NCBI GenBank assembly: GCA_905236255.1
Contig: CAJOPK010000010.1
Location: 1-5,204 of the forward strand
Direction of reading: 5' to 3'
Length of the DNA: 5,204 nt
DNA from: an uncultured Selenomonadaceae bacterium
GTDB taxonomy: Bacteria > Bacillota > Negativicutes > Selenomonadales > Selenomonadaceae
Under the pieces are notes generated by a model. It was not told the DNA's origin. It made no database searches and saw nothing but the letters and a program-made list of their open reading frames with translations. Positions 1-5,204 of the stretch are shown here, in pieces. Made by a program: the position numbers and the translations under genes. Position 1 is the first letter of the stretch. The number at the start of each line of letters is the position of its first letter.

Positions 1-43
1 CCGCCGTGAAAGGGCGGTGTCTTAACCTCTTGACGACGGTGCC
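1..43 (-). tRNA. tRNA-Glu (anticodon UUC), 5' part only, cut by the window edge
   Basis: Read on the minus strand, this is the 5' part of a glutamate tRNA. It has a 5' acceptor strand GGCACCG (43-37), the D-arm, and an anticodon stem CCGCC/GGCGG (17-13 and 5-1) around the loop CTTTCAC. The loop gives anticodon TTC at 10-8. The variable loop, T-arm and 3' acceptor strand lie beyond position 1, so acceptor pairing cannot be tested. The gene starts 3 nt after the encoded CCA of tRNA-Lys, so the two are almost certainly processed from one transcript. Confidence 0.9.
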
Positions 44-46
44 ACA

Positions 47-122
47 TGGTGATCCGCCCGGGATTCGAACCCGGGACACCCTGATTAAAAGTCAGGTGCT
101 CTACCGACTGAGCTAGAGAATA
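47..122 (-). tRNA. tRNA-Lys (anticodon UUU) with a poorly paired acceptor stem
   Basis: The minus strand folds as a 76-nt tRNA with CCA encoded at 49-47. The D-stem is GCTC/GAGC. The anticodon stem CCTGA/TCAGG surrounds the loop CTTTTAA, giving anticodon TTT at 89-87. The T-arm CCGGG-TTCGAAT-CCCGG is perfect. The 3' acceptor strand is GCGGATC with discriminator A. The 7 nt expected as the 5' acceptor strand read TATTCTC (122-116), which leaves T1xC72 and T6xC67 mismatches and a T4-G69 wobble. The bases just upstream read GATTATTCTC. Removing one copy of the tandem ATT would give GATTCTC and restore the 1-72 pair. The body is clearly a lysine tRNA; whether this copy is functional is less certain. 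Confidence 0.88.
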
Positions 123-138
123 ATCAACAACGCGGCGG

Positions 139-167
139 ATTATAGCATAAAGAATATTTCAATGCAA
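139..167 (-). promoter_or_regulatory. Sigma-70-type promoter of the tRNA-Lys/tRNA-Glu operon
   Basis: On the minus strand there is a -35 box TTGCAT (167-162), a 17-nt spacer, and a perfect -10 box TATAAT (144-139). The -10 is followed by the GC-rich stretch CCGCCGCG, so transcription should start near 132-131, about 9 nt before the mature tRNA-Lys end. GC-rich discriminators are typical of stable-RNA promoters under stringent (ppGpp) control; that regulation is inferred here. The promoter lies just beyond the rnc stop codon, so the tRNAs need not depend on rnc transcription. Confidence 0.78.
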
Positions 168-179
168 GAAAAAATTTTT

Positions 180-926
180 TCAAATTTTGTTTCCGATCAT
201 TTGGAGAGTTTCTTTTGCCGCCATCTGTTCGGCAAGTTTTTTGCTTCTGCCGGTTCCCTTGCCGTAAATTACCCCGTTAATTTCTGCGGCATACTCAAAA
301 GTTTTCATGTGATCCGGCCCGCTCGAACTCAATTCAACGTAAGTAATCTGACGGAGAGGAGCGCGCTGAATTTTTTCCTGTAAGATCGTTTTGTAATCTT
401 TGAAAGTTTTTCCGGCTTCGGCTTTGGCAAATTCAGGTTTAAGTTGCCGGATAACGTAATCTCTTGCAATTTCCCAGCCGCTGTCAATGTAAAGCGCGCC
501 GATAATCGCCTCAAAAGTATCCTCCAAATTTGAATCGCGTTCGCGCCCGCCGCCGGCATCTTCGCCGTGTCCCAAAAGGAGCATTTCCCCAAGATTTAAT
601 TTTCTCGCAAGTTTTGCAAGGGTGGGTTGACAAACGATTGAGGCACGGGTTCTGGTGAGTTCGCCTTCCGACAAATTGGGAAATCGATTGAAAAGATAAG
701 TACTTGATGCCAACTCCAAAACCGCATCGCCCAAAAATTCCAATCGTTCGTTATGGGGCATTTTTCGACTTCCTTCATTTGCGTATGAAGTGTGTGTCAA
801 TGCCAAATTTAAAAGTTCGATTCTGTTAAAAGTGACTTCCATTTTTTCTTCAAGCAGACCGAGAAGTCTGCGACGCGCCGCCGATATCGGAATATCCGAT
901 ATATTTTCAAGATTTATTTCAGACAT
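180..926 (-). CDS. rnc: Ribonuclease III
   Basis: Double-strand-specific endoribonuclease of 248 aa, which cuts rRNA precursors and structured mRNAs as a cytoplasmic homodimer with two metal ions. The N-terminal endonuclease domain (about 20-150) has the signature NERLEFLGD at 59-67. The acidic catalytic residues seen are E60, E63 and D67, plus D136 and E139 in the LEDTFEAIIGALYIDSG segment. The C-terminal double-stranded-RNA-binding domain (about 174-245) ends in the typical GRSKKLAEQMAAKETL helix. Length is normal for the family and all key residues are present. The ATG at 926-924 is preceded by GAAGGGAG (942-935) with 8-nt spacing. The gene is divergent from the glycosyltransferase and runs towards the tRNA operon. 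Its common Firmicute neighbours (acpP/fabF, smc) are not seen on the visible side. The fit is unambiguous. Confidence 0.97.
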   Translation of the reverse strand: MSEINLENISDIPISAARRRLLGLLEEKMEVTFNRIELLNLALTHTSYANEGSRKMPHNERLEFLGDAVLELASSTYLFNRFPNLSEGELTRTRASIVCQPTLAKLARKLNLGEMLLLGHGEDAGGGRERDSNLEDTFEAIIGALYIDSGWEIARDYVIRQLKPEFAKAEAGKTFKDYKTILQEKIQRAPLRQITYVELSSSGPDHMKTFEYAAEINGVIYGKGTGRSKKLAEQMAAKETLQMIGNKI

Positions 927-934
927 TTAAAAAA

Positions 935-942
935 CTCCCTTC
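935..942 (-). promoter_or_regulatory. Ribosome binding site of rnc
   Basis: GAAGGGAG on the minus strand, 8 nt before the ATG at 926-924. It fixes the rnc start: no other in-frame start has a comparable site. Confidence 0.8.
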
Positions 943-1053
943 ATTATAACTTTTACCATATTTATCGAAAATTGGCAAGTTAATTGTAAACCGGCAGGAA
1001 TTTTGAAAAGTTGCGTGAATAGTCAACGGTCAAAAGGTTTTAAAATTCTATTC

Positions 1054-1061
1054 GGGAGGGG
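1054..1061 (+). promoter_or_regulatory. Ribosome binding site that sets the TTG start of the GT9 gene
   Basis: GGGAGGGG ends 7 nt before the TTG at 1069-1071. The open frame extends back to another TTG at 1003, but that one has only AGGAA two bases upstream. It would also add 22 residues with no family resemblance ahead of the conserved KKICFMHRASIGD beginning. The 1069 start is therefore preferred. Confidence 0.75.
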
Positions 1062-1068
1062 TGTTTTT

Positions 1069-2040
1069 TTGAAAAAAATTTGTTTCATGCACAGGGCAAG
1101 TATAGGAGATATGTTGCTTGTCACTCCCATATATCGTGCGGTAAAAGAATCTTTTCCGTCCGTCGAAACCGTTCTGGTGACCTCAAAAACCGGTTACGAA
1201 ATGCTTTACGGAAATCCTTACATAGACGTTTTGATCTCATACGAAAAAGGAGACAATTTTTTTCCGGTCATAAAAAAAATTTGGCGTGCCGATGCGGCAA
1301 TAATTTTCGATTTTGCTTACAGAAACGCGCTCGCGGCTTTTTTGGCTCTTATCCCCAAAAGAATCGGAGGGGGCAAAGATTTCATAAACATAAGAATTCC
1401 GGAAATTTCGGAATTTTCTCCGTCCTACTCTCATGCCCGCCTTTTAAAACCTTTGGGCATTGAAGTAAAAAATCTTGATTTGGTGCGCCCCGTTGTAACT
1501 CCCGAAGAAAAAGTTCATGTCCGGGAAATTTATTCCGAAATTACGGGAGAAGACAAAAAACTGATAATTCTTGCACCCTATTCGCTTTCTTACATCAAGG
1601 ATTGGCCGACGGAAAAATATCGCGAAATAATACGGCGATTTAACGAAACGGGAAAGTATTCCGTCGCGGTTTTGGGCGGCAAAAATCAAAAAAAAATGGT
1701 CGAAGAAAGTTTTCCGGGCGGTCACAATTTGGCGGGAAGACTGAATTTGCGGGAATCTGCCGAAATAATTTCCCTTGCCGCCCTTCATATAAGCGGCTGT
1801 ACTTCCATGTTGCATTTTTGTGCCTCAACCGATACTCCTTCACTTGCGATTTACGGTTCCACGGATTCGGATTATTGGGCTCCAAAAAAAAATTGCACCG
1901 TAATAAATCACAAATTTCCCTGTTCGCCCTGTTACAACATTCCGGGAAAAATTCCCTGTGAAGGTATTCCGAAATGCCTTGATGATATTTCCGTCGATGA
2001 AGTTTTTGACATGGCGAAAAAAATTCTTGAAAACCGATGA
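1069..2040 (+). CDS. Glycosyltransferase family 9 (heptosyltransferase-like) protein
   Basis: A 323-aa GT-B enzyme of family 9, the family that transfers heptose or related sugars onto lipopolysaccharide core at the inner face of the cytoplasmic membrane. The N-terminal Rossmann half opens with KKICFMHRASIGDMLLVTP; D14 matches the catalytic Asp of WaaC/WaaF. The C-terminal nucleotide-sugar half has the YIKDWP motif (K177, equivalent to the conserved Lys), the AVLGG strand near 200, and ISGCTSMLHFCAS (241-253) followed by IYGSTDSDYWAP. It ends in a four-Cys segment (C285, C288, C297, C303) often seen in WaaF-like members. In the 241-249 motif most relatives have Asp where this protein has C244. 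No signal peptide or membrane helix is visible. It is a single gene between divergent rnc and a terminator-like region. The acceptor sugar cannot be told from sequence, so no waa symbol is given. Confidence 0.9.
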   Translation: MKKICFMHRASIGDMLLVTPIYRAVKESFPSVETVLVTSKTGYEMLYGNPYIDVLISYEKGDNFFPVIKKIWRADAAIIFDFAYRNALAAFLALIPKRIGGGKDFINIRIPEISEFSPSYSHARLLKPLGIEVKNLDLVRPVVTPEEKVHVREIYSEITGEDKKLIILAPYSLSYIKDWPTEKYREIIRRFNETGKYSVAVLGGKNQKKMVEESFPGGHNLAGRLNLRESAEIISLAALHISGCTSMLHFCASTDTPSLAIYGSTDSDYWAPKKNCTVINHKFPCSPCYNIPGKIPCEGIPKCLDDISVDEVFDMAKKILENR

Positions 2041-2053
2041 TTTTTTGAAAAAT

Positions 2054-2133
2054 TCACCGGTAACCGCCGATCATGTTTTTTGTGCCGGGTGAGTTTTGTT
2101 TTTATCCGAAATATTTTTGCCCGGTATTTTTTT
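2054..2133 (+). terminator. CCGG inverted repeats with T-run: GT9 terminator or rplI leader attenuator
   Basis: GTGCCGGG (2082-2089) can pair with CCCGGTAT (2120-2127), two of the pairs being G-U, and is followed directly by TTTTTT (2128-2133). The loop is long (30 nt). The same CCGGG block can instead pair upstream: TCACCGG (2054-2060) with CCGGGTGA (2085-2092), one bulged base. The second hairpin is followed by GTTTTGTTTTT. Either could end GT9 transcription. Because they compete for the same bases, they could also form an attenuator for rplI. No clear promoter was found in the 2041-2221 spacer. Confidence 0.45.
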
Positions 2134-2221
2134 GCAGGGGAATTGCGCTGTGGGAAGAAAATATATCTTGAAAAAATTATGAAGTTCAAAAAATCCCGTT
2201 TTAAAAGGAGATTGATTTAAA

Positions 2222-2668
2222 ATGAAGGTAATATTGCAGGAAGATGTTAAAAATGTCGGCAAGAAAGGCGAAATTGTCGAAGTTTCCGACGGATACGGCA
2301 GAAATTTTCTTTTGCCGAAAAAATTGGCTCTGCCCGCAACCGCCGGAAATTTGAACGAAGCCAAAGTCAAAGCCGAAAACAAAGCGCGTAAACTTCAACG
2401 GGAAGCCGACGAAGCAAAACTTTTGGGCGCACAACTTGAAAAAGTCACCGTCAAAATTCCGGTAAAAATCGGCAAAGACGGCAAACTTTTCGGATCCGTC
2501 GGAGGCAGTGACGTTGCAAAGGCTTTGAACAAAGATCACAAAATAAATATCGACAAGAGAAAAATTACAATTCAAGGTGAAGTGACCGGAACCGGAACTT
2601 ACGACGCAATAATCAAACTTCATCCGGAAGTCACAAGCAAAATTAAAGTGGAAGTTGTTGAGGGCTGA
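2222..2668 (+). CDS. rplI: 50S ribosomal protein L9
   Basis: A 148-aa large-subunit ribosomal protein that binds 23S rRNA near the base of the L1 stalk. The N-terminal domain shows the L9 signature (GKKGEIVEVSDGYGRNFLLPKKLA, about 13-36). A long charged linker helix (about 41-75) follows, then the C-terminal domain with GKLFGSVGGSDVAKAL (about 87-102) and an RKI-IQGEV-GTGTYDAIIKLHPEV ending. Length and order match the usual bacterial L9. The ATG is preceded by AAGGAG at 2205-2210 with 11-nt spacing. Its stop lies one base before the preferred GTG start of the Lon-type protease, so the two form an operon. In many bacteria rplI stands near replication genes such as dnaB or a DHH phosphodiesterase gene; neither is present here within the window. 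Confidence 0.97.
   Translation: MKVILQEDVKNVGKKGEIVEVSDGYGRNFLLPKKLALPATAGNLNEAKVKAENKARKLQREADEAKLLGAQLEKVTVKIPVKIGKDGKLFGSVGGSDVAKALNKDHKINIDKRKITIQGEVTGTGTYDAIIKLHPEVTSKIKVEVVEG
2660..2664 (+). promoter_or_regulatory. Ribosome binding site of the Lon-type protease, inside the end of rplI
   Basis: GAGGG lies 5 nt before the GTG at 2670-2672 and overlaps the last rplI codons. The frame stays open back to a TTG at 2655, but that codon lacks a properly spaced purine-rich site. The GTG after the rplI TGA (2666-2668) is preferred and implies translational coupling. Confidence 0.65.
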
Positions 2669-2669
2669 A

Positions 2670-4820
2670 GTGGCAAACGATATTTGGAAAAGAGTAAAAA
2701 AAGTATTCGGCGGCAATAAAAATTCCACACCGGAACGCATGCCGATTCGCGCCGAAACCGAACTTGACAGGGAAGTCAATGCGCTTTATTCGATCGTTTC
2801 GGACGTAATGGGACCGGACAGGCTCGTATTGCAGGCGGGAAAAATGGACGCGCTCCGTTATGTACGTTCGCAAGACCCCTGCGAAAGAATTTTGGCGTTG
2901 CGCAGAATTTTGGAAGAAAATCCGACTTTGGGTCCCGTTCCTTCAAAATCCGAAATTCAACTCGAAATAATCAGACTTTCCGAAAAACTTGCCGACATAA
3001 TGGCAAGACGAACTTTTGAGGACAAGATAGAAAAGAAACTCAACGAAAAACTTGAAAAAGATCACAACGAATACGTCAAGGATATGAAACTTCAAATTTT
3101 GAAGGAAGAAAATCCCGCCGACGAATCTCCGCAGGACAAGAAAAAGCGCGAAGAATTGGAAGCACTCGACAAAGTAAAATTGACTCAATCGGTCATGGAA
3201 CTTTTGCGCCCGAAAACTTTGGAGGAAATAGTCGGGCAGGAAAGGGCGGTAAAGTCCCTGCGCGCAAAACTTGCCTCCCCTTACCCGCAACATTTGATTT
3301 TGTACGGGCCGCCCGGTGTGGGAAAAACCACCGCCGCCCGGCTTGTCTTGGAAGCGGTGCGCGGTACGACCGACAGCCCCTTTAAAGCCGATGCGCCTTT
3401 CGTTGAAACGGACGGAACCACTTTGCGCTGGGATCCCCGCGACGTTACAAATCCTTTAATCGGCTCCGTTCACGATCCGATTTATCAGGGCGCGCAAAAA
3501 CTTTTGGCGGAGAGCGGAGTACCTGAACCCAAGCCCGGCATGGTCACCGAAGCGCACGGCGGAATTTTGTTTATCGACGAAATAGGCGAAATGGATTTGA
3601 TGTTGCAAAACAAATTGCTGAAGGTTTTGGAGGACAAGCGCGTATTTTTTGAATCGGCTTATTACGACCCGACCGACGAAAGAGTTCCGCCCTATATCAG
3701 AATGCTTTTTGAAAAAGGTGCGCCGGCGGATTTCGTCTTAATCGGAGCAACCACCAGAGAATCAAGTGCAATAAATCCGGCTCTGCGTTCCCGGTGTGCG
3801 GAAATTTATTTCGAGCCGCTCACCCCCGTGAACATTGTCGAAATAATTCAAAATGCCGCAAAAAAGTTAAACGTGGAGCTTGACGAAGGTATTGCCGAAA
3901 CGATAAGCGAATACACCATCGAAGGTCGAAAGGCGATAAACATTCTTGCCGATGCTTACAGTTTGGCACTTGAACAAGCGGCAAATGAAGAAGGTGTCAC
4001 ACTTGACAAAAAAGTCGATTTGGTCAAGCGTCCGCCGATAAAAATCACAAAGCAAAATATTTATGAAGTCGCGCAGGTCAGTCGTCTTTTCCAGTATGTC
4101 ACAAAAAAAGCGTCCTCGAAATCCGAAGTCGGTCACATTTTCGGCTTGGGAGTCAGCGGCTATCTCGGCTCGGTCATTGAAATTGAGGCGATAGTTTTTC
4201 CCGCATCGGAAAAAGGCAAAGGCACAATCCGATTTAACGAAACCGCCGGCTCAATGGCAAAGGATTCGGTTTTCAATGCCGCGTCCGTTTTGCGAAAAGT
4301 TACCGGCAAGGATATTCACGATTTCGACGTTCACATTAACGTAATCGGAGGCGGAAATATCGACGGTCCCAGCGCGGGTACCGCAATTTTGGCGGCACTT
4401 GTCAGTGCGGTCACCGGCAATAAAATTCGGCAGGACGTTGCGGTTACCGGCGAAATTTCTCTGCAGGGAAAAGTTCGCCCGGTCGGCGGTGTCTTTGAAA
4501 AGGCTTACGGCGCAAAACAGGCCGGAATAAAAACTCTCGTTATCCCGAAAGAAAATTCAAAAGACATTCCACGTTGGCATTTGGGATTAAACATTCACCC
4601 GGTGACGAGTGCGGAAGAGGCTTTCAAATGGATTTTTGTCGATGAAGTAAAATTTGTCGAAGAGCCGATCAAAGTCGAAGAAAAAAAGCCCAAGAAAAAA
4701 TCTCCGGCAAAGAAAATTTCCAAAACCGCCGAAAAGGACGCGGTTTTTAAGGAAATTGAATCGACAACCGTTACTCCGGAAGAGCTTGAAATGTTGACCG
4801 GCAACATTGAGAAAAAATGA
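2670..4820 (+). CDS. Lon-family ATP-dependent protease, LonC/LonB-like
   Basis: A 716-aa AAA+ serine protease of the Lon group, with unfoldase and peptidase in one chain that assembles into a hexamer. The N-terminal region (about 1-175) is helical and charged, with a coiled-coil-like stretch near 117-170, and is not the LAN substrate domain of LonA. The AAA+ module shows Walker A GPPGVGKT (213-220), Walker B with D303-E304, sensor-1 GATT (359-362), arginine-finger candidates in LRSRC (372-376), and sensor-2 EGRKA (418-422). The protease domain (about 485-655) has nucleophile S568 in GPSAG and K611 in GGVFEK, 43 residues apart as in E. coli Lon. All catalytic residues are intact. The LRPKTLEEIVGQERA and KLLKVLEDKRVFFESAYYDP motifs resemble the sporulation-associated LonB and the LonC subfamily (TIGR02903). 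A lysine-rich tail (about 660-716) lies outside the domains. No membrane anchor is seen, unlike Bacillus LonB. LonC is the best fit, from memory of the family. Confidence 0.93.
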   Translation: MANDIWKRVKKVFGGNKNSTPERMPIRAETELDREVNALYSIVSDVMGPDRLVLQAGKMDALRYVRSQDPCERILALRRILEENPTLGPVPSKSEIQLEIIRLSEKLADIMARRTFEDKIEKKLNEKLEKDHNEYVKDMKLQILKEENPADESPQDKKKREELEALDKVKLTQSVMELLRPKTLEEIVGQERAVKSLRAKLASPYPQHLILYGPPGVGKTTAARLVLEAVRGTTDSPFKADAPFVETDGTTLRWDPRDVTNPLIGSVHDPIYQGAQKLLAESGVPEPKPGMVTEAHGGILFIDEIGEMDLMLQNKLLKVLEDKRVFFESAYYDPTDERVPPYIRMLFEKGAPADFVLIGATTRESSAINPALRSRCAEIYFEPLTPVNIVEIIQNAAKKLNVELDEGIAETISEYTIEGRKAINILADAYSLALEQAANEEGVTLDKKVDLVKRPPIKITKQNIYEVAQVSRLFQYVTKKASSKSEVGHIFGLGVSGYLGSVIEIEAIVFPASEKGKGTIRFNETAGSMAKDSVFNAASVLRKVTGKDIHDFDVHINVIGGGNIDGPSAGTAILAALVSAVTGNKIRQDVAVTGEISLQGKVRPVGGVFEKAYGAKQAGIKTLVIPKENSKDIPRWHLGLNIHPVTSAEEAFKWIFVDEVKFVEEPIKVEEKKPKKKSPAKKISKTAEKDAVFKEIESTTVTPEELEMLTGNIEKK

Positions 4821-4883
4821 AAGTATTCCGAAAGAAAAACACGGGCGTTTCATAAAATTTTTTGATAAAAATGCTATACTCCC

Positions 4884-5204
4884 AAAGAAGGAGTGAATGA
4901 AATTTGTTCAACAACATTTCAAGAAATGCTCGACGTGAAGGGAAAAATTATCACGGCGGATGCCATGCACTGTCAGCACGAAACCTGTAAAAAAATAACG
5001 CGAAAAGGCGTTTTTTGAATGAAGATTATAGGCAATATCACATAAACCGTCCGTGATATTGTCTATAATCTGTTTCTGAAGGAAGCTATGCGAGAATTGG
5101 AAGGGAATGCGGAAAAATTTCTGTAAATAGAACCTTTCGCGAAAAAAGAATTACCGGACTAAACAGGCAAACGCCCTTCGAACATAATGGAGAGTTCGCC
5201 GAAA
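4884..5204 (+). pseudogene. Decayed ISAs1-family transposase fragment, truncated at both ends
   Basis: The only readable piece (4926-5015) encodes MLDVKGKIITADAMHCQ and continues HETCKKITRKGVF before a TGA at 5016. This is the ISAs1 core motif, and the Asp of TADAM (codon at 4959) is probably the second catalytic DDE residue. Upstream, 4884-4905 reads as KE-SNEI if an extra base is allowed, matching the segment that normally precedes it. After a hairpin insertion, 5073-5123 (FLKEAMRELEGNAEKFL, same frame) resembles the GLKENQ region. A shift to the next frame gives TPFEHNGEFAE at 5171-5203, like the family's TFEKNGGRIEK. The N-terminal part with the first Asp is missing, stops and shifts are present, and the right end is beyond the window. 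The first segment is a confident match; the later ones are inferred by position and weak similarity. Confidence 0.75.
5023..5071. repeat. 19-bp inverted repeat (hairpin) inside the transposase remnant
   Basis: The left arm 5023-5041 (AGATTATAGGCAATATCAC) and right arm 5053-5071 are inverted copies with one difference, which still allows a G-U pair. The loop is 11 nt (5042-5052). No T-run follows on either side, so it is not a usual intrinsic terminator. Imperfect direct repeats flank it (TTTTGAATGAAG at 5013-5024 and TTTCTGAAGGAAG at 5073-5085), as expected for an inserted palindromic element, though decay makes this uncertain. Each arm carries an outward-facing TATAAT (5030-5025 on the minus strand, 5064-5069 on the plus strand). 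Confidence 0.85.

Noticed and set aside
162..383. Plus-strand open frame across the end of rnc
   Set aside because: It lies antisense to the conserved double-stranded-RNA-binding domain of rnc, has no ribosome binding site and no recognisable motif.
943..948. TATAAT on the minus strand just upstream of rnc, as the rnc promoter
   Set aside because: A start 6-8 nt downstream would fall inside the rnc ribosome binding site (942-935), and no good -35 box stands 16-18 nt upstream. It is probably chance in AT-rich sequence.
1041..1046. TAAAAT as a -10 box for the GT9 gene
   Set aside because: The best -35 candidate (TAGTCA at 1020-1025) has only 15-nt spacing and four matches. Too weak to annotate.
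1003..1068. Longer N-terminus of the GT9 protein from the TTG at 1003
   Set aside because: The extra 22 residues resemble nothing in the family, and the ribosome binding site is far weaker than the GGGAGGGG before the TTG at 1069.
2655..2669. Lon-type protease starting at the TTG at 2655, overlapping rplI by 14 nt
   Set aside because: No well-placed ribosome binding site precedes it. GAGGG at 2660-2664 suits the GTG at 2670 instead.
4816..4863. Terminator after the Lon-type protease (ATGAAA/TTTCAT around CCG/CGG, then T-rich sequence)
   Set aside because: The stem is short, AT-rich and interrupted by unpaired bases. Not enough to call.
4872..4965. New small gene with extended -10 (TGCTATACT), AAGGAG and ATG at 4897
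   Set aside because: The resulting peptide stops after about 13 codons, the start would leave almost no leader, and the region reads better as worn transposase sequence.
5072..5204. Open minus-strand frame at the right edge
   Set aside because: It has no recognisable motif, it is short, and the plus strand shows transposase-like segments in the same place.

Overview
The window looks like the chromosome of a Gram-negative Firmicute (Negativicutes-like); this is an inference. The grounds are an L9 gene followed directly by a LonC-type protease (a subfamily described from endospore-forming Firmicutes and their relatives), a GT9 (heptosyltransferase-type) glycosyltransferase of the sort used for LPS, strong GGAGG-type ribosome binding sites, TTG/GTG starts and a modest GC content. 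No taxonomic search was possible.

Layout. Positions 1-179 hold a leftward tRNA operon: tRNA-Lys(UUU), then tRNA-Glu(UUC) cut by the window edge. It has its own near-consensus promoter just behind the rnc stop codon. rnc (ribonuclease III) runs leftward from 926 to 180. A 142-nt divergent spacer separates it from a rightward GT9 glycosyltransferase (1069-2040, TTG start). A 181-nt spacer (2041-2221) contains CCGG-rich inverted repeats and a T-run that look like a terminator or attenuator. Then come rplI (2222-2668) and a LonC-type protease (2670-4820), which start one base apart and are very probably translationally coupled. From about 4884 to the right edge is a decayed ISAs1-family transposase remnant, interrupted by a 19-bp inverted repeat (hairpin).

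How the parts relate. rnc, the tRNAs and rplI are housekeeping translation and RNA-processing functions. The GT9 enzyme points to outer-membrane polysaccharide assembly. The Lon protease probably acts in protein quality control or a developmental programme and shares a transcript with L9. The right-hand end is degraded mobile DNA.

Most of the window is ordinary core genome. The points deserving a second look are the badly paired acceptor stem of tRNA-Lys, the hairpin inside the transposase remnant, the alternative hairpins ahead of rplI, and an Asp-to-Cys change in the GT9 motif. I did not find a convincing new biological system here.
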